Shown here piece by piece: positions 47,999 to 58,648 of a DNA stretch of 64,000 bases. The translations under genes were made by a program, and so were the position numbers. Below the pieces are notes generated by a model. It was not told the origin of the DNA and ran no database searches. It saw only the letters and a program-made list of their open reading frames with translations. The stretch is from Clitoria ternatea (lineage: Eukaryota; Streptophyta; Magnoliopsida; Fabales; Fabaceae), in the NCBI GenBank assembly GCA_037962975.1, contig CM075675.1:109022718-109086717 (forward strand), in the 5' to 3' direction. Numbering within the stretch: position 1 is the stretch's first letter; each line of letters starts with the position of its first letter.

Positions 47999-49165
47999 AA
48001 GCCCTAACCATACAACTTTAAGCATGGCCGTAAAAAATAATACAAAACTTAACCATCCGATTTTGTCATCTTTTCATTGGTGAAAATCTGCTCTTCTCTT
48101 GGAGAATCTGATGAAACTTCAAGGACAACATTACAAAGGGTTTCTAAGCATATTGCTGTCAAAAAGATATAAAAATTCAACCGCTCTGTTTTATTATATT
48201 TTCATAGGTACTAGCCTTCAAATTTGGCTAAAAATTCATCATTGGAAAAAATATGCCCATTCCCTTGGAGAAATCTTATGAAACTTTAAGGACAACCTTA
48301 CAATGGCTTTCTAATCTTGGCCCCAAAAAATCATGCAAAAGTTCAGCCACTCAATTTTTTCATATATTCGTGAGCCTTAACATTCATATTTGGCTAAAAA
48401 TTTACCGTTGGAGAGAATTATCTATTCCCTTGTGTAAATTAAATGAAACTTTAGGGACAACATTATAATGTCTTTCTAACCATAGCCGTAAAAAAACATG
48501 CAAAAACTGAACCACTTAATTTTGTCATATTTTTGTGGGCATGAGCCTTCAAATTTGGGAAATAATTCATCGTTATAGAAAATTTGCTTATCCCTTAGAG
48601 AAATCTCATGAAATTTCAGGGGTAACCTTACAATGTCTTTCTAAGCATAGCCGTAAAAAGTCATACAAAAATTCAACCACCCAATTTTCTAATATTTTCA
48701 TGGGCAATAGCCTTTACATTTGGCTAAAAATTCATTGTTGGAAAAAATCTGTCCATTCCCTTAGAGAAATCTGATGAAACTCTAAGGATAATGTTATAAT
48801 TCCTTTCGAAGCTTGGCCACATAAAATCATACAAAAATTTAATCGCTCGGTTTGGTCATATTTTCGGGGGGCAATAGCCTCTAAATTTGACCAAAAAATC
48901 ATTGTTAGAGAAAATCTACCCTATCCCTTAGAGACATCTAATGAAAATTTAACTGTCCCATCCCTAAACCATACAAAAATTTAACTGCTTAATTTTTTTC
49001 ATATTTTCGTTAGCATTAGCCTTTATAATTAGGTAAAAATTCATCTTTGGAGAAAATTTGTCCCTGCCCTTAGAGAAATCTGATGAAACTTCAGGGATAA
49101 TCTTATAATTCCATTGAAAGCATGACTACAAAAAATATGCAAAAATTCAAATGCTAGGTTTTTTC
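47999..49165. repeat. 166-bp satellite block
   Basis: About seven direct monomers between the linker and the next inverted monomer. Closely similar to about 53020-54090, consistent with the 4.9-kb tandem unit. No gene. Confidence 0.88.
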
Positions 49166-49415
49166 GTTACTTTTATAATTTTCCTAAACGATAGATTTTT
49201 AGTCAAATTTAAAGTGTATGCCCATGAAAAATATGACTGAACCAAATGGTTGAATTGTTATTTTTTTGTCATCTTAGAAAGTCATTGTAAGGCAAAGTTT
49301 GATTAGTTTTCTCTAAGAGAAGGGGCAGAGTTTTCTTAAACAAAGATATTTAGTGTAAAATCCCAGTAAATAAATAATTGTATTCGAAACTTGAATCTTT
49401 TACGTGGTTTTTTGT
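49166..49415 (-). repeat. Inverted satellite monomer before a heptamer array (2)
   Basis: Same inverted long-variant monomer as 46201-46455, with gattagttttctctaagaga and atttagtgtaaaatcccag on the + strand. Confidence 0.82.
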
Positions 49416-49617
49416 AGAAATGTTTACAGGTTACAGATAGCAGGTAGTAGGTAGCAAGTAGCTGGTAGCAGGTAACAGGTATTAGGTTGTAGGTTACAAG
49501 TAGCAGGTAACAGGTAGCAGGTAATAGGTAACAGGTAACAGGTAGCAGGTTGCAGGTAACAAGTTACAGGTAGTAGGTTGCAAGTAGCAGGTAGCAGGTT
49601 GGAGATTACAGGTAGCA
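49416..49617. repeat. GGTAGCA heptamer array (A6)
   Basis: About 200 bp of GGTAGCA/GGTAACA/GGTTGCA units. Confidence 0.85.
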
Positions 49618-49740
49618 GGTACCAGTTGGTACCTTGTAATTAGCAATATATACGTGGATAATAGATGAATTTGAAAGTCAAGGTAACAGGTACCTTGATC
49701 CTTTGCCAAACCCTGATCGAATCTGGAACCCCAACTTTAA
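49618..49740. repeat. GGTACC linker module (copy 4)
   Basis: CCAGTTGGTACCTTGTAATT through CCCCAACTTTAAG; the closest copy to 47878-47998. Confidence 0.8.
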
Positions 49741-50470
49741 GCCCTAACCATCCTAGTCCCAAACCTCTAAACAACCGTATTCTCTAAAAAACCTTAAAAC
49801 CTAAATCCTAAACCTTATTTATAAATTTTTTGAAAAATATGATTTTATTAAAAAATATTTTTTATTGTATTACTTTATTAACACTCTCAACCATTAAACC
49901 ACGATCAATGACATGACCAATTCAATCACTAGTTGAGTTTGTAAAATATTGAGTAAAACTAAATAGTGAAATTTTTTGTTATTACCGTCTAAGTAAAAAT
50001 TCCTTTGAGAGAACAAGCACGAGTAACTCAACTTTCACTATTAATTTCATAATAAAAATATCATAAAATATACTAGTGATCAAAGGAGTAAATTAATTAA
50101 TAATAAACAAGAACTTTGTGTCATGGTTTGAAGTTAGAAAAACAAACACAAGAAAGGTTTTTCCTATTAAACTTAATATCAACAAATAAATCAAACCAAT
50201 AAATAAGAGATGTTAAAATGTCTTTTGAGTTTAGTTTCAACTATTAAAATTTATGGAGCGATGACTTATATGTCAAGCCTTCAAGTTATTTATAGCATAA
50301 AAAACCCAAGACATTTTAATAAAATATACTTAAGATTATCAACTAATTAGTTTAGAAAAAAATCTAAGCATATCAACACCAATTTGGCATACTAACTATA
50401 GTTAAAGTCATAAGATATCACAGGTTTAATATAATAACAAACTAACTTTAATAGTTTAATCATAAATAGT
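49741..50470. repeat. AT-rich core, copy 1, led by CCCTAAA-like sequence
   Basis: About 730 bp of AT-rich sequence with no ORF, about 95% similar by eye to 54609-55346 at an offset of 4,876 bp. The first 80 bp hold CCTAAACC/CCTAAATCC words (reverse telomere-like). The end meets GGGTTTAGGG-type sequence. I do not recognise it. Confidence 0.75.
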
Positions 50471-51236
50471 AGTTTTGGGTTTGGGGTTTGGAGTTTATGG
50501 TTTAGGGTTTAGGGTTTTAGATTTTGTGTTAGGGGTTTGGGACTTGGGGTTTCAAGTTTCAGGTTTTAGATTTCATGTTTAGGGTTTAAGGTTTGGGATT
50601 TAAGATTTGGAGTTTGGGATTTGGGTGAGGGGGCTTAGGGTTTCAATGTTGAGGGTTTAAGGTCTAGGGTTTAGGGTTTGGCATTTGGCAATTAGGTTTT
50701 GGGTTTGGGATTTAGGGGTTGGGGTTTAGGATTTGGGGGTTTGAGGTTTTGGATTTAGGGTTTAGGGTTAAGGGTTTGGAATTTAGGGGTTGGGGTTTAG
50801 GGTTAAGGCTTCAGGGTTTTAGGGTCGAGCTTTAGGGTTTTGGTTTTGGGTTTTGAGATTTAGGTTTTAGGTTTAGGGTAAATGGTGTCATGTTTGGGTC
50901 TCGGGTTATCTTTCGAGGCTTTAGGTTTCAAGTTTTAGGTCAAGGGTTTTGGTTTTTGGGACTGGGGACTGGGGACTGGGGACTGAGGTTAAGCGCTTTA
51001 GATTTCGGGTTCAGGTTTCAATTTTCAAGTTTAGGGGTTTTGGGTTTTTACGTTTAGGGTATGAGGTTTGGGCAATGGGGTTTTGGGTTTTGGATTTCAA
51101 GTTTGGTGTTTAGGGTTTAGGGTTTAAGGTTAGAGATTTGACGTTTGGGTTTCAGGTTTATGGATTGGGGTTAGGGATTTAGGTTTGGGGTTTCAAGTTT
51201 TAAATTTTGGATTTAGGCTTTAAGGTTTTGAGTTTC
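50471..51236. repeat. Degenerate TTTAGGG-like block 1
   Basis: About 770 bp of GGGTTTAGGGTTT, GGGTTTGGG and GGTTTCAAGTTT variants, clearly derived from or resembling the plant telomere heptamer but with few perfect units in tandem. Confidence 0.82.
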
Positions 51237-54090
51237 TAATTTTGTCGAATTTTAGTTGGCACTAGCCTTCAAATTTGGCTAAAAACTCATCATTGGAGAA
51301 AATCTACCCCTTCCCTTGGGGAAATATGATGAAACATCAGGGACAACTTTACAATGTCATTCTAAGCATGGCTGCAAAAAATATACAAGAATTCAACTGT
51401 TTGGTTTTGTCATATTTTTGTGGGCATTAGCCTATAAATTTGGTTAAAAATTAATCGTTAGAGAAAATCTTACCATTCACTGAGAGAAATCTAATGAAAC
51501 TTTATGGACAACCCAACAATGCCTTTCTAAGCATAGCCAAATGAAATCATGCAAAAATTTAACCACCCAGTTTTATCATATTTTCATGGGCATTAGCTTT
51601 TAAATTTGACTAATATTTCATTGTTGGAAATAATCTGGGCATTGCTTCTGAGAAATTTGATAAAACTTAGGGACAACCTTACAATGCCTTTCTAAGCATG
51701 ACCGTAAAAAATGATGTAAAAATTTAACAACTCAGTTTTGTCATATTTTGGTAGGCGTTAGCCTTCAAATTTGGCTAAAAATTCACCATTGGAGATAATC
51801 TGCCCATTCCCTTAGAGAAATCTGATGAAATTTTAAGGACAACCTTACAATGCCTTTTAAAGCCTGGCCGAATCATGCAAAAATTTAATAGCTTGGTTTT
51901 ATCATATTTTCATAGGCATTAGCCTTTAAATTTGGCTAAAAAATCATTTGAGAAAATCTACTCATTCCTTTAGAGAAATCTCATGAAGTTTTATGGATAA
52001 CCTTATAATCCATTCTAAGCATGGCCTCAAAAGACATGCAAAAATTCAACCACTCAGTTTTGTCATATTTACATGGGCACTAGCCTTCAAATGTAGGAAA
52101 AAATTCATCGTTGAAGAAAATTTACCCTTTCCCTTAGAAAAATCTAATGAAACTTCAGGGACAAGCTTACAATGCCATTCTTAGCATAACCGTAAAAAAT
52201 ATTAAAAATTTCAACTGCTCAGTTTTATCATATTTTCATGGGCTGCCTTAAAATATGATATTTGGAAAATTTTGGTGAAACTTGAGGGAGAACATTACAA
52301 TGTCTTTCTAATCACATCCTAAAAAATCATTCCAAATATCTACCGCTTAGTTTTCTCATATTTTCATGTGTATTAGTCTTCAAATTTGGCTAAAAATTTA
52401 TCATTATAGAAAATATGCCCCCTTCTTTGGAGAGATCTGATGAAACTTCAAGGACAACCTAACAATGTCTTTCTAAGCATGGTTATAAAAAATTATGTAA
52501 AAATTCAACCGCCCGATTTGCCATATTTTTGTAGGTATTAGCCTTTAAATTTGGCTAAAAATTCATCGTTGGAGAAAATTTGGCCTTTCCTTTGGAGAAA
52601 TCTGATGAAACTTCAAGGATAACCTTACAATGTCTTTCTAACGATGGCTACAAAAAATCATGCAAAAATTCAACAGCCCAGTTTTGTCATATTTTTGTGG
52701 GCATTAGCTATTAAATTTGGCTAAAAATTTATCGTTGGAGAAAATCTGCCACATCCCTTAGAGAAATCTGATGAGAGTTCAGGAACAACCTTACAATGCC
52801 TTTCTTATCATGGTCATAAAAAATTATGCAAAAATTCAACTACTCAGTTTTGTTATTTTCATGGGAATTACTCTTCAATGGAGAAAATCTGTCACATCCC
52901 TTGGAGAAATCTAATGAAACTTCATGGGAAACCTTACAATGTCTTTCTAAGCATGGCCATAAAAATTCATATAAAACTCAACCACCTGGTTTTGTCATTT
53001 TTTCGTGGGTGAAAATCTCCCCAATCTCTAGGAGAAATTTGATGAAACTTCAGGGACAACATTACAAAGGGTTTCTAAGCACGGCCATGAAAAAGATGTA
53101 AAAATTCAAATTTGGCTAAAAGTTCATCATTGGAAAAATATATGCCCCTTTCCCTTGGAGAAATCTTATGAAACTTCAAGGATAACCTAACAATGCCTTT
53201 CTAAACTTGGTTGTAAAAAATCATGCAAAAGTTCAGCTACTCGATTTTTTTTCATATATTCGTGAGCCTTAGCATTCATATTTGGCTAAAAATTCATCGT
53301 TTGAGAGAATTTCCTATTCCCTTATGTAAATCAAATGAAACTCTAGGGACAACATTACAATGTCTTTATAACCATAGCCGTAAAAAAATTCATACAAAAA
53401 CTCAACCGCTCGGTTTTGTTATATTTTCAGGTGTATGAGCCTTCAAATTTGGGCAAAAATGCATTGTTAAAGAAAATTTGCCTCATCCCTTGGAGAAATC
53501 TTATGAAATTTCAGGGGAAACCTTACAATGTCTTTCTAAGCATGGTAGTAAAAAATCATACAAAAATTCAACTGCCGAATTTTGTAATATTTTCGTGGGC
53601 AATAGCCTTCACATTTGGCTAAAAAGTCATTGTTGGATAAAATCTACCCATTCCCTTAGAGAAATCTGATGAAACTTCAAGGACAATGTTACAATGCCTT
53701 TCTAAGTATGACTGCATAAAATCATGTAAAAATTCAATCACTCAGTTTTTTCATATTTTCGGGGGCATAAGCCTCTAAATTTGGCAAAAAATTCATCGGT
53801 TGAGAAAATCTGCCCATTCCCTATGAGACATCTGATGAAACTTCAAGGACAGCCTTACAATGTCTTTCTAAGTATGGCTGCATAAAATTATACAAAAATT
53901 TAACTGCTTGGTTTTTTCATATTTTTGTTGGTATTAGCCTTCAAATTTGGGTAAAAATTCATCTTTGGAGAAAATATGCCCCTTCCCTTAGATATATCTG
54001 ATGAAACTTCAGGGATAACCTTATAATGCCATTCAAAGCATGACCACAAAAAATATGCAAAATTCAACCGCTAGGTTTTGTCTAAGTTTT
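51237..54090. repeat. 166-bp satellite block, 'gggcattagcc' subfamily
   Basis: About 17 direct monomers, with some truncated units (for example near 52240-52260 and 52870). No gene. Confidence 0.9.
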
Positions 54091-54335
54091 ATAATTTTCT
54101 AAATTTTAAATTTTTAGTCAAATTTAACGTGTATGCCTACGAAAAATATGACAAAACTGAATGGTTGAATTTTTCATAATTTTTTTGCCATGCTTAGAAA
54201 GCCACTGTTAGGCAAATTTTGATTAGTTTTCTCCAACAGAAGGGGTAGAGTTTTCGTAAACAAAGATAATTAGTGTAAAATCCTAATAAATGGAAAATGG
54301 TACGCGGAGCTTGAATTTTTTGTATGGTTTTTTGT
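54091..54335 (-). repeat. Inverted satellite monomer before a heptamer array (3)
   Basis: Third copy of the inverted long-variant monomer, again immediately left of a heptamer array. Confidence 0.82.
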
Positions 54336-54527
54336 AGTAATGTTTACAGGTTGCAGGTAGTAGGTAGAAAGTAGCTGGTAGCAGGTATTAGGTTACAGGT
54401 TGTAGGTTGCAGGTAATAGGTAGCATGTAGTAGGTAACAGGTAGCAAGTAGCAGGTAACGACAGCAAGTTGTAGGTAACAGGTTGTAGGTTGTAAGTAGC
54501 AGGTAGCAGGTTGCAGTTAGCATGTAT
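54336..54527. repeat. GGTAGCA heptamer array (A7)
   Basis: About 190 bp of GGTAGCA/GGTAACA/GGTTGTA units. Confidence 0.84.
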
Positions 54528-54608
54528 AAGTTGGTACCTTGTAATTGGCAACAGATAAATGGATAATAGATTGATCCTTTACCAAACCTTAATCAAACCC
54601 AGACTCTT
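54528..54608. repeat. GGTACC linker module (copy 5, shortened)
   Basis: AAGTTGGTACCTTGTAATTG, CAACAGATAAATGG, ATAATAGATTGATCC, then CCAAACCTTAATCAAACCC. It lacks about 40 bp in the middle relative to copy 4. Confidence 0.78.
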
Positions 54609-55346
54609 AACTCTAAGCCTTAACCGTCCTAGTCCCAAAACTCTAAACAACTTTATTCCCTAAACAACCTTAAAACCTAAATCCTAAACCTTATTTATAA
54701 ATTTTTTGAAAAATATGATTTTATTAAAAATTATTTTTTATTGTATTACTTAATTAACATTCTCAACCATTAAACCGCGACCAATGACATGACCAATTCA
54801 ATCTCTAGTTGAATTTGTAAAATATTGAGTAAAACTAAATAGTGAAATTTTTTGTTATTACCGTCTAAGTAAAAATTCCTTTGAGAGAACAAACACGAGT
54901 AACTCAACTTTCATTATTAATTTCTTAATAAAAATATCACAGAATATACTAGTGATCAAAGGAGTAAATTAATTAATAATAAACAAGAACTTTGTGTCAT
55001 GGTTTGTAGTTAGAAAAACAAACACAAGAAAGGTTTTTCCTATTTAACTTAACATTAACAAATAAATCAAACCAATAAATACAAAATGTTAAAATGTCTT
55101 TTGAGTTTAGTTTCAACTATTAAAATTTATGGAGCATTGACTTATATGTCATGCCTTCAAGTTATTTATTACATCAGAAACCCAAGACATTTTAATAAAA
55201 TATACTTAAGATTATCAACTAATTAGTTTAGAACAAAATATAAGTATATCAACACCAATTTAGCATACTAACTACAGATAAAGTCACAAGATGTCACATG
55301 TTTAATATAATAACAAACTTACTTTAATAGTTTAATCATAAATAGT
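54609..55346. repeat. AT-rich core, copy 2
   Basis: Homolog of 49741-50470 with CCTAAACC words at the left and TTTAGGG-like sequence at the right. No ORF or RNA recognised. Confidence 0.75.
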
Positions 55347-56018
55347 AGTTTAGGGTTTGGAGTTTGGAGTTTATGGTTTAGAATTTTAGATTTTGGGTTA
55401 AGGGTTTGGGACTTAGGGTTTCAAGTTTCAAGTTTTAGGTTTGATGTTTAGGGTTTAAGGTTTGGGATTTAAGATTTGGAGTTTGGGATTTGGGTGAGGG
55501 GGATTAGGGTTTCAATGTTAAGGGTTTAAGGTCTAGGGTTTAGGGTTGGGGGTTTGGCATTTGGGTTTCGAGTTTTGGGTTTGGGGTTTAGGGTTTGGGA
55601 TTTGTGGTTTAGAGTTAAGGGTTTGGGATTTAGGGGTTGGGGTTTAGGGTTAAGGCTTCAAGTTTCAGGGTCAAGCTTTAGGCTTTTGGTTTTTGGGTTG
55701 ATAGTTTAGGGTTTGGGTTTAAGTGTGGGGTTTAGGGTTTTAGGTTTTGATTTTTAAGTTAGGGCTTTGGGCTGTCAGGTTTTGAGATTTAGGTTTTAGG
55801 TTTAGGGGTTATGGTTTCAGGTTTAGGGTTTGGGGTTTGTGTCTGGGGTTATGTTTTAAGGTTTTAGGTTTTAGGTCAAGGGTTTCGGGACTAGGGAATG
55901 GGGTTTGAGGTAAAGCGCTTTGGATTTTGGATTTACGTTTTAGTTTTTAGGTTTAGGGGTTTCAGGTTTCACGTTTGAGGTATAAGGTTTGGGCGTTGGG
56001 GTTTTAGGTTTTGGATTT
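55347..56018. repeat. Degenerate TTTAGGG-like block 2, left part
   Basis: Homologous to 50471-51100. Interrupted at 56019 by a solo LTR. Confidence 0.82.
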
Positions 56019-56591
56019 TGATCCAGGGTCGATACCCATCCCCTGAAGTAGTGGATTAGAGCTAGTCCATGGCCCTACCTTGTCCAGTGTGGACCCCTAA
56101 TAGGATGACACATCGTCCTGATCTAGTCACACTGGCTAAGCTACTGCTACGTATAACTGGTGTTATAGCCCCTCAGTGGCCAAATGACCGGAGTCATAAG
56201 AGGGTATAGTAGCCTATACTGGTAGTCGCCTGCAAGAAGATCACATGTATAGATCAGATCTAGCACATAGAACAAGGCACTACAATGACACTCCCTTGCT
56301 ATAAAAACCAAAAACACACTTATAAATGACAAGCTCTCTAGTACCCATTTTTTAAAGCCGATATAGCTCCAATATTAGAATCCAGACTGACTTGATCGTC
56401 GAAGTGTCTTTGCAGGTACCACCCCCTTTCGCCCCCTAACGCGATAGGCCGGTATGAGGAGCTTAAGGAACCATGGTATAGTCCAGAGACCGTCCAATTC
56501 AATAACCCCGTTAAGCATATACTCTGGGACCCGGTCAGGGTCTTTTCCTATAGACCCCAGTACTCTAGGACCCCGGTTTCGGAGCAGAACA
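56019..56591 (+). mobile_element. Solo LTR of a Ty3/gypsy-type element, 573 bp
   Basis: Starts TGATCCAGGGTCGATACC and ends GGTTTCGGAGCAGAACA. Contains a TATA box (TATAAAA, 56300-56306) and the downstream block TTGATCGTCGAAGTGTCTTT, common in plant Ty3/gypsy LTR 3' portions. The flanks GATTT (56014-56018) and TATTT (56592-56596) match at 4 of 5 bases. Block 1 near 51090-51100 is continuous at the corresponding point, so this is an insertion. Its base composition stands out from the surrounding repeats. No internal region is present. Confidence 0.8.
56300..56306 (+). promoter_or_regulatory. TATA box of the solo LTR
   Basis: TATAAAA, about 280 bp into the LTR, with AC-rich sequence downstream; consistent with a U3 promoter. 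Confidence 0.45.
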
Positions 56592-56745
56592 TATTTTATG
56601 TTTGGTGTTTAGGGTTTAATGTTTATGGTTAGGGATTTCATGTTTGGGTTTTAGGTTTATGGATTGGGGTTGGGGATTTAGATTTGGGGTTTCAAGTTTT
56701 GAATTTTGGATTTAGGCTTTAGGGTTTCGAGTTTTGAGTTTTGTT
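56592..56745. repeat. Degenerate TTTAGGG-like block 2, right part
   Basis: Continues block 2 after the solo LTR and aligns with 51100-51236. Confidence 0.78.
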
Positions 56746-57728
56746 GAATTTTAGTATACACGCCTTCAAATTTGGCTAAAAATTCATCATTGGAAAAACT
56801 TCGCCGCTTTCCTTAGAGTAATGTGATGAAACTTCAGGGACAACCTTATAATGTGTTTCTAAGCATGGTCGTATAAAATCAAGAAAAAATTCAACCGCTC
56901 GATTTTGTCATATTTTCGTGTTTGGCTAATAGTTCATCGTTGGAAATAATCTAGGCATTCCCTCAGAGAAATCTGATGAAACTTTAGGGACAACCTTACA
57001 ATGCCTTTCTTAGCATGACCGTAAAAAATCATGTAAAATTTAACCACTCAGTTTTTTTCATTTTTTCATGGGCATTAGCCTTCAAATTTGGCTAAAAATT
57101 CATCGTTGGAGAAAATCTGCCCCTTCCCTTAGAAAAATCTGATGAAACTTCAGCGACAACCTTATAATGCCTTTCTAAGCATGGTCATAAAAAATCATGC
57201 AAAAACCCCAATGTATGGTTTTGGCAAATTTTCATAGGCATTAGTCTTTAAATTTGGCTAAAAATTCATCGTTGGAGAAAATCTGCCCCTTCCCTTGGAG
57301 AAATCTAATGAAACTTTAGGGACAACCTTATAATTCCTTTTTAAGTATGGTCGCAAAAAATATTCAAAAATTAAAATGCACAATTTTGTCAAATTTTCAT
57401 GGGCAGTACCCTTCAAATTTGGCTAAAAATTCATCGTTGGAGAAAATCTGTCCATTCCCTTAGAAAAATTTGATGAAACTTTAGAGACAACGAACGCCGT
57501 ACAATGACTTTTTAAGCATGGGTGAGAAAGAACATGTAAAAGTTTAACCGCTCAATTTTCCATATTTTTCATGGGCATTAGCATTCAAGTAAGATAAGAT
57601 AGCGTGTTTTTAAGCATTGTTGCAAAAATCCATGTAAAAAATTGAGCTATGGGTACTATCTTCCTTTGGCTGGGATTTTACACAAAAAATTTTTAGTTTA
57701 GAAAAATCTCTCCCTTTAGTTTAGAAAT
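56746..57728. repeat. 166-bp satellite block
   Basis: About six direct monomers. The last has the long-variant word ttttacacaaaaaattttta near 57671. No gene. Confidence 0.87.
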
Positions 57729-57752
57729 CCGGTCAGCCATACGATGTGAATT

Positions 57753-57786
<34 letters not shown>

Positions 57787-57861
57787 TATGGGAGCTGGCC
57801 ATGCTCGAAGTCGTTACCTTAACCGTAAGGAGGGGGATGCCAAAGGCAGGGCTAGTGACTG
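57729..57861 (+). pseudogene. rrn16: Nuclear fragment of plastid 16S rRNA gene (NUPT)
   Basis: 133 bp matching the 3' part of plastid 16S rRNA. It holds the universal GCCTTGTACACACCGCCCGT word followed by CACACTATGGGAGCTGGCCA and GGAGGGGGATGCC, which are plastid-type rather than plant mitochondrial or nuclear 18S. Compared with the plastid sequence as I know it there are C/T or G/A changes (GCTCGAAG, CCGTAAGG, GCCAAAGG) and a small indel near 57751-57754, so it is an old, decaying copy. It lies inside a satellite monomer with no other plastid sequence around it. The minus-strand ORF across it is a shadow. Confidence 0.92.
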
Positions 57862-58417
57862 CTATTAAAAATTTATGGACAACCTTACAATGTTTTTCTA
57901 AGCGTGGGCATAGAAAATCATACACAAATTCAACCGCTCAGATTTGTCATATTTTTGGGGCATTAGTCTTTAAATTTTGCTAAAAATTCATCGATGAAGA
58001 AATCTGCCCCTTCCTTTAGAGAAATCTGATGAAACTTTTAGGACAACCTTACAATTCCTTTCTAAGCATAGCCGTAAAAAATCATGTAAAAATTTAACCG
58101 CTCAGTTTTATTATATTTTCGTGGGCATTAGCCTTCAAATTTGGCTAAAAATTCATCGTTGGAGAAATATTATGAAATTTTGAGAACAAGAAAATGGTGT
58201 GTTTCTAAGCATTTCTACAAAAAAAAAATGCAAAAATTTGAGCTCTGGATACCATTTTTCAATTATTGGGATTTTACACTAAATATCATTGTTTTAGAAA
58301 AATCTACCACTTCCCTTAGAGAAAACTAATGAAACTTTGGGGATAACCTTACAATAACTTTCTAAACATGGCCATAAAAAATCATGACAAAATTCAACCG
58401 CTCAGTTTTGTCATATG
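57862..58417. repeat. 166-bp satellite block with a long-variant monomer
   Basis: Three to four direct monomers. The word TTTTACACTAAATATC near 58270 marks the long variant. No gene. Confidence 0.86.
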
Positions 58418-58648
58418 TGGGTTTAGGGTTTGGGGTTCAAGGTCCAGAGTTTAGGGTTTAGGGTTCAAGGTTCAGGGTTCAGGGTTTAGGGTTCATGGTT
58501 TAGGGTTTAGGGTTTAGGGTATAGGATTTAATGTTCATGGGTTAGGGTATAGGTTAGAGGGTTCAATGTTCAAGGCTCAGGGTTTAGGGTTTAGGGTCCA
58601 GGGTTTATGGTTTAGGGTTTAGGACTTAGGATTTAGGGTTTAGGATTT
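58418..58648. repeat. TTTAGGG-like block 3
   Basis: About 230 bp with the best telomere-like units in the window, including several adjacent GGTTTAGGGTTTAGGG stretches, mixed with GGTTCAGGG and GGTTCATGG. Unlike blocks 1 and 2 it is not preceded by the AT-rich core; it interrupts a satellite monomer directly. Confidence 0.84.

Noticed and set aside
16690..54600. Possible RNA polymerase III B-box in the linker module (minus strand GAGTTCGATTGG), suggesting a SINE
   Set aside because: The match is weak, with no A-box at the right distance and no poly-A or T-rich tail.
56147..56332. 61-codon minus-strand ORF
   Set aside because: Lies within the solo LTR and lacks any recognisable domain.
57716..57925. 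Minus-strand ORF of 69 codons, and a + strand ORF at 57765-57983
   Set aside because: Both overlap the plastid 16S rDNA fragment and satellite.
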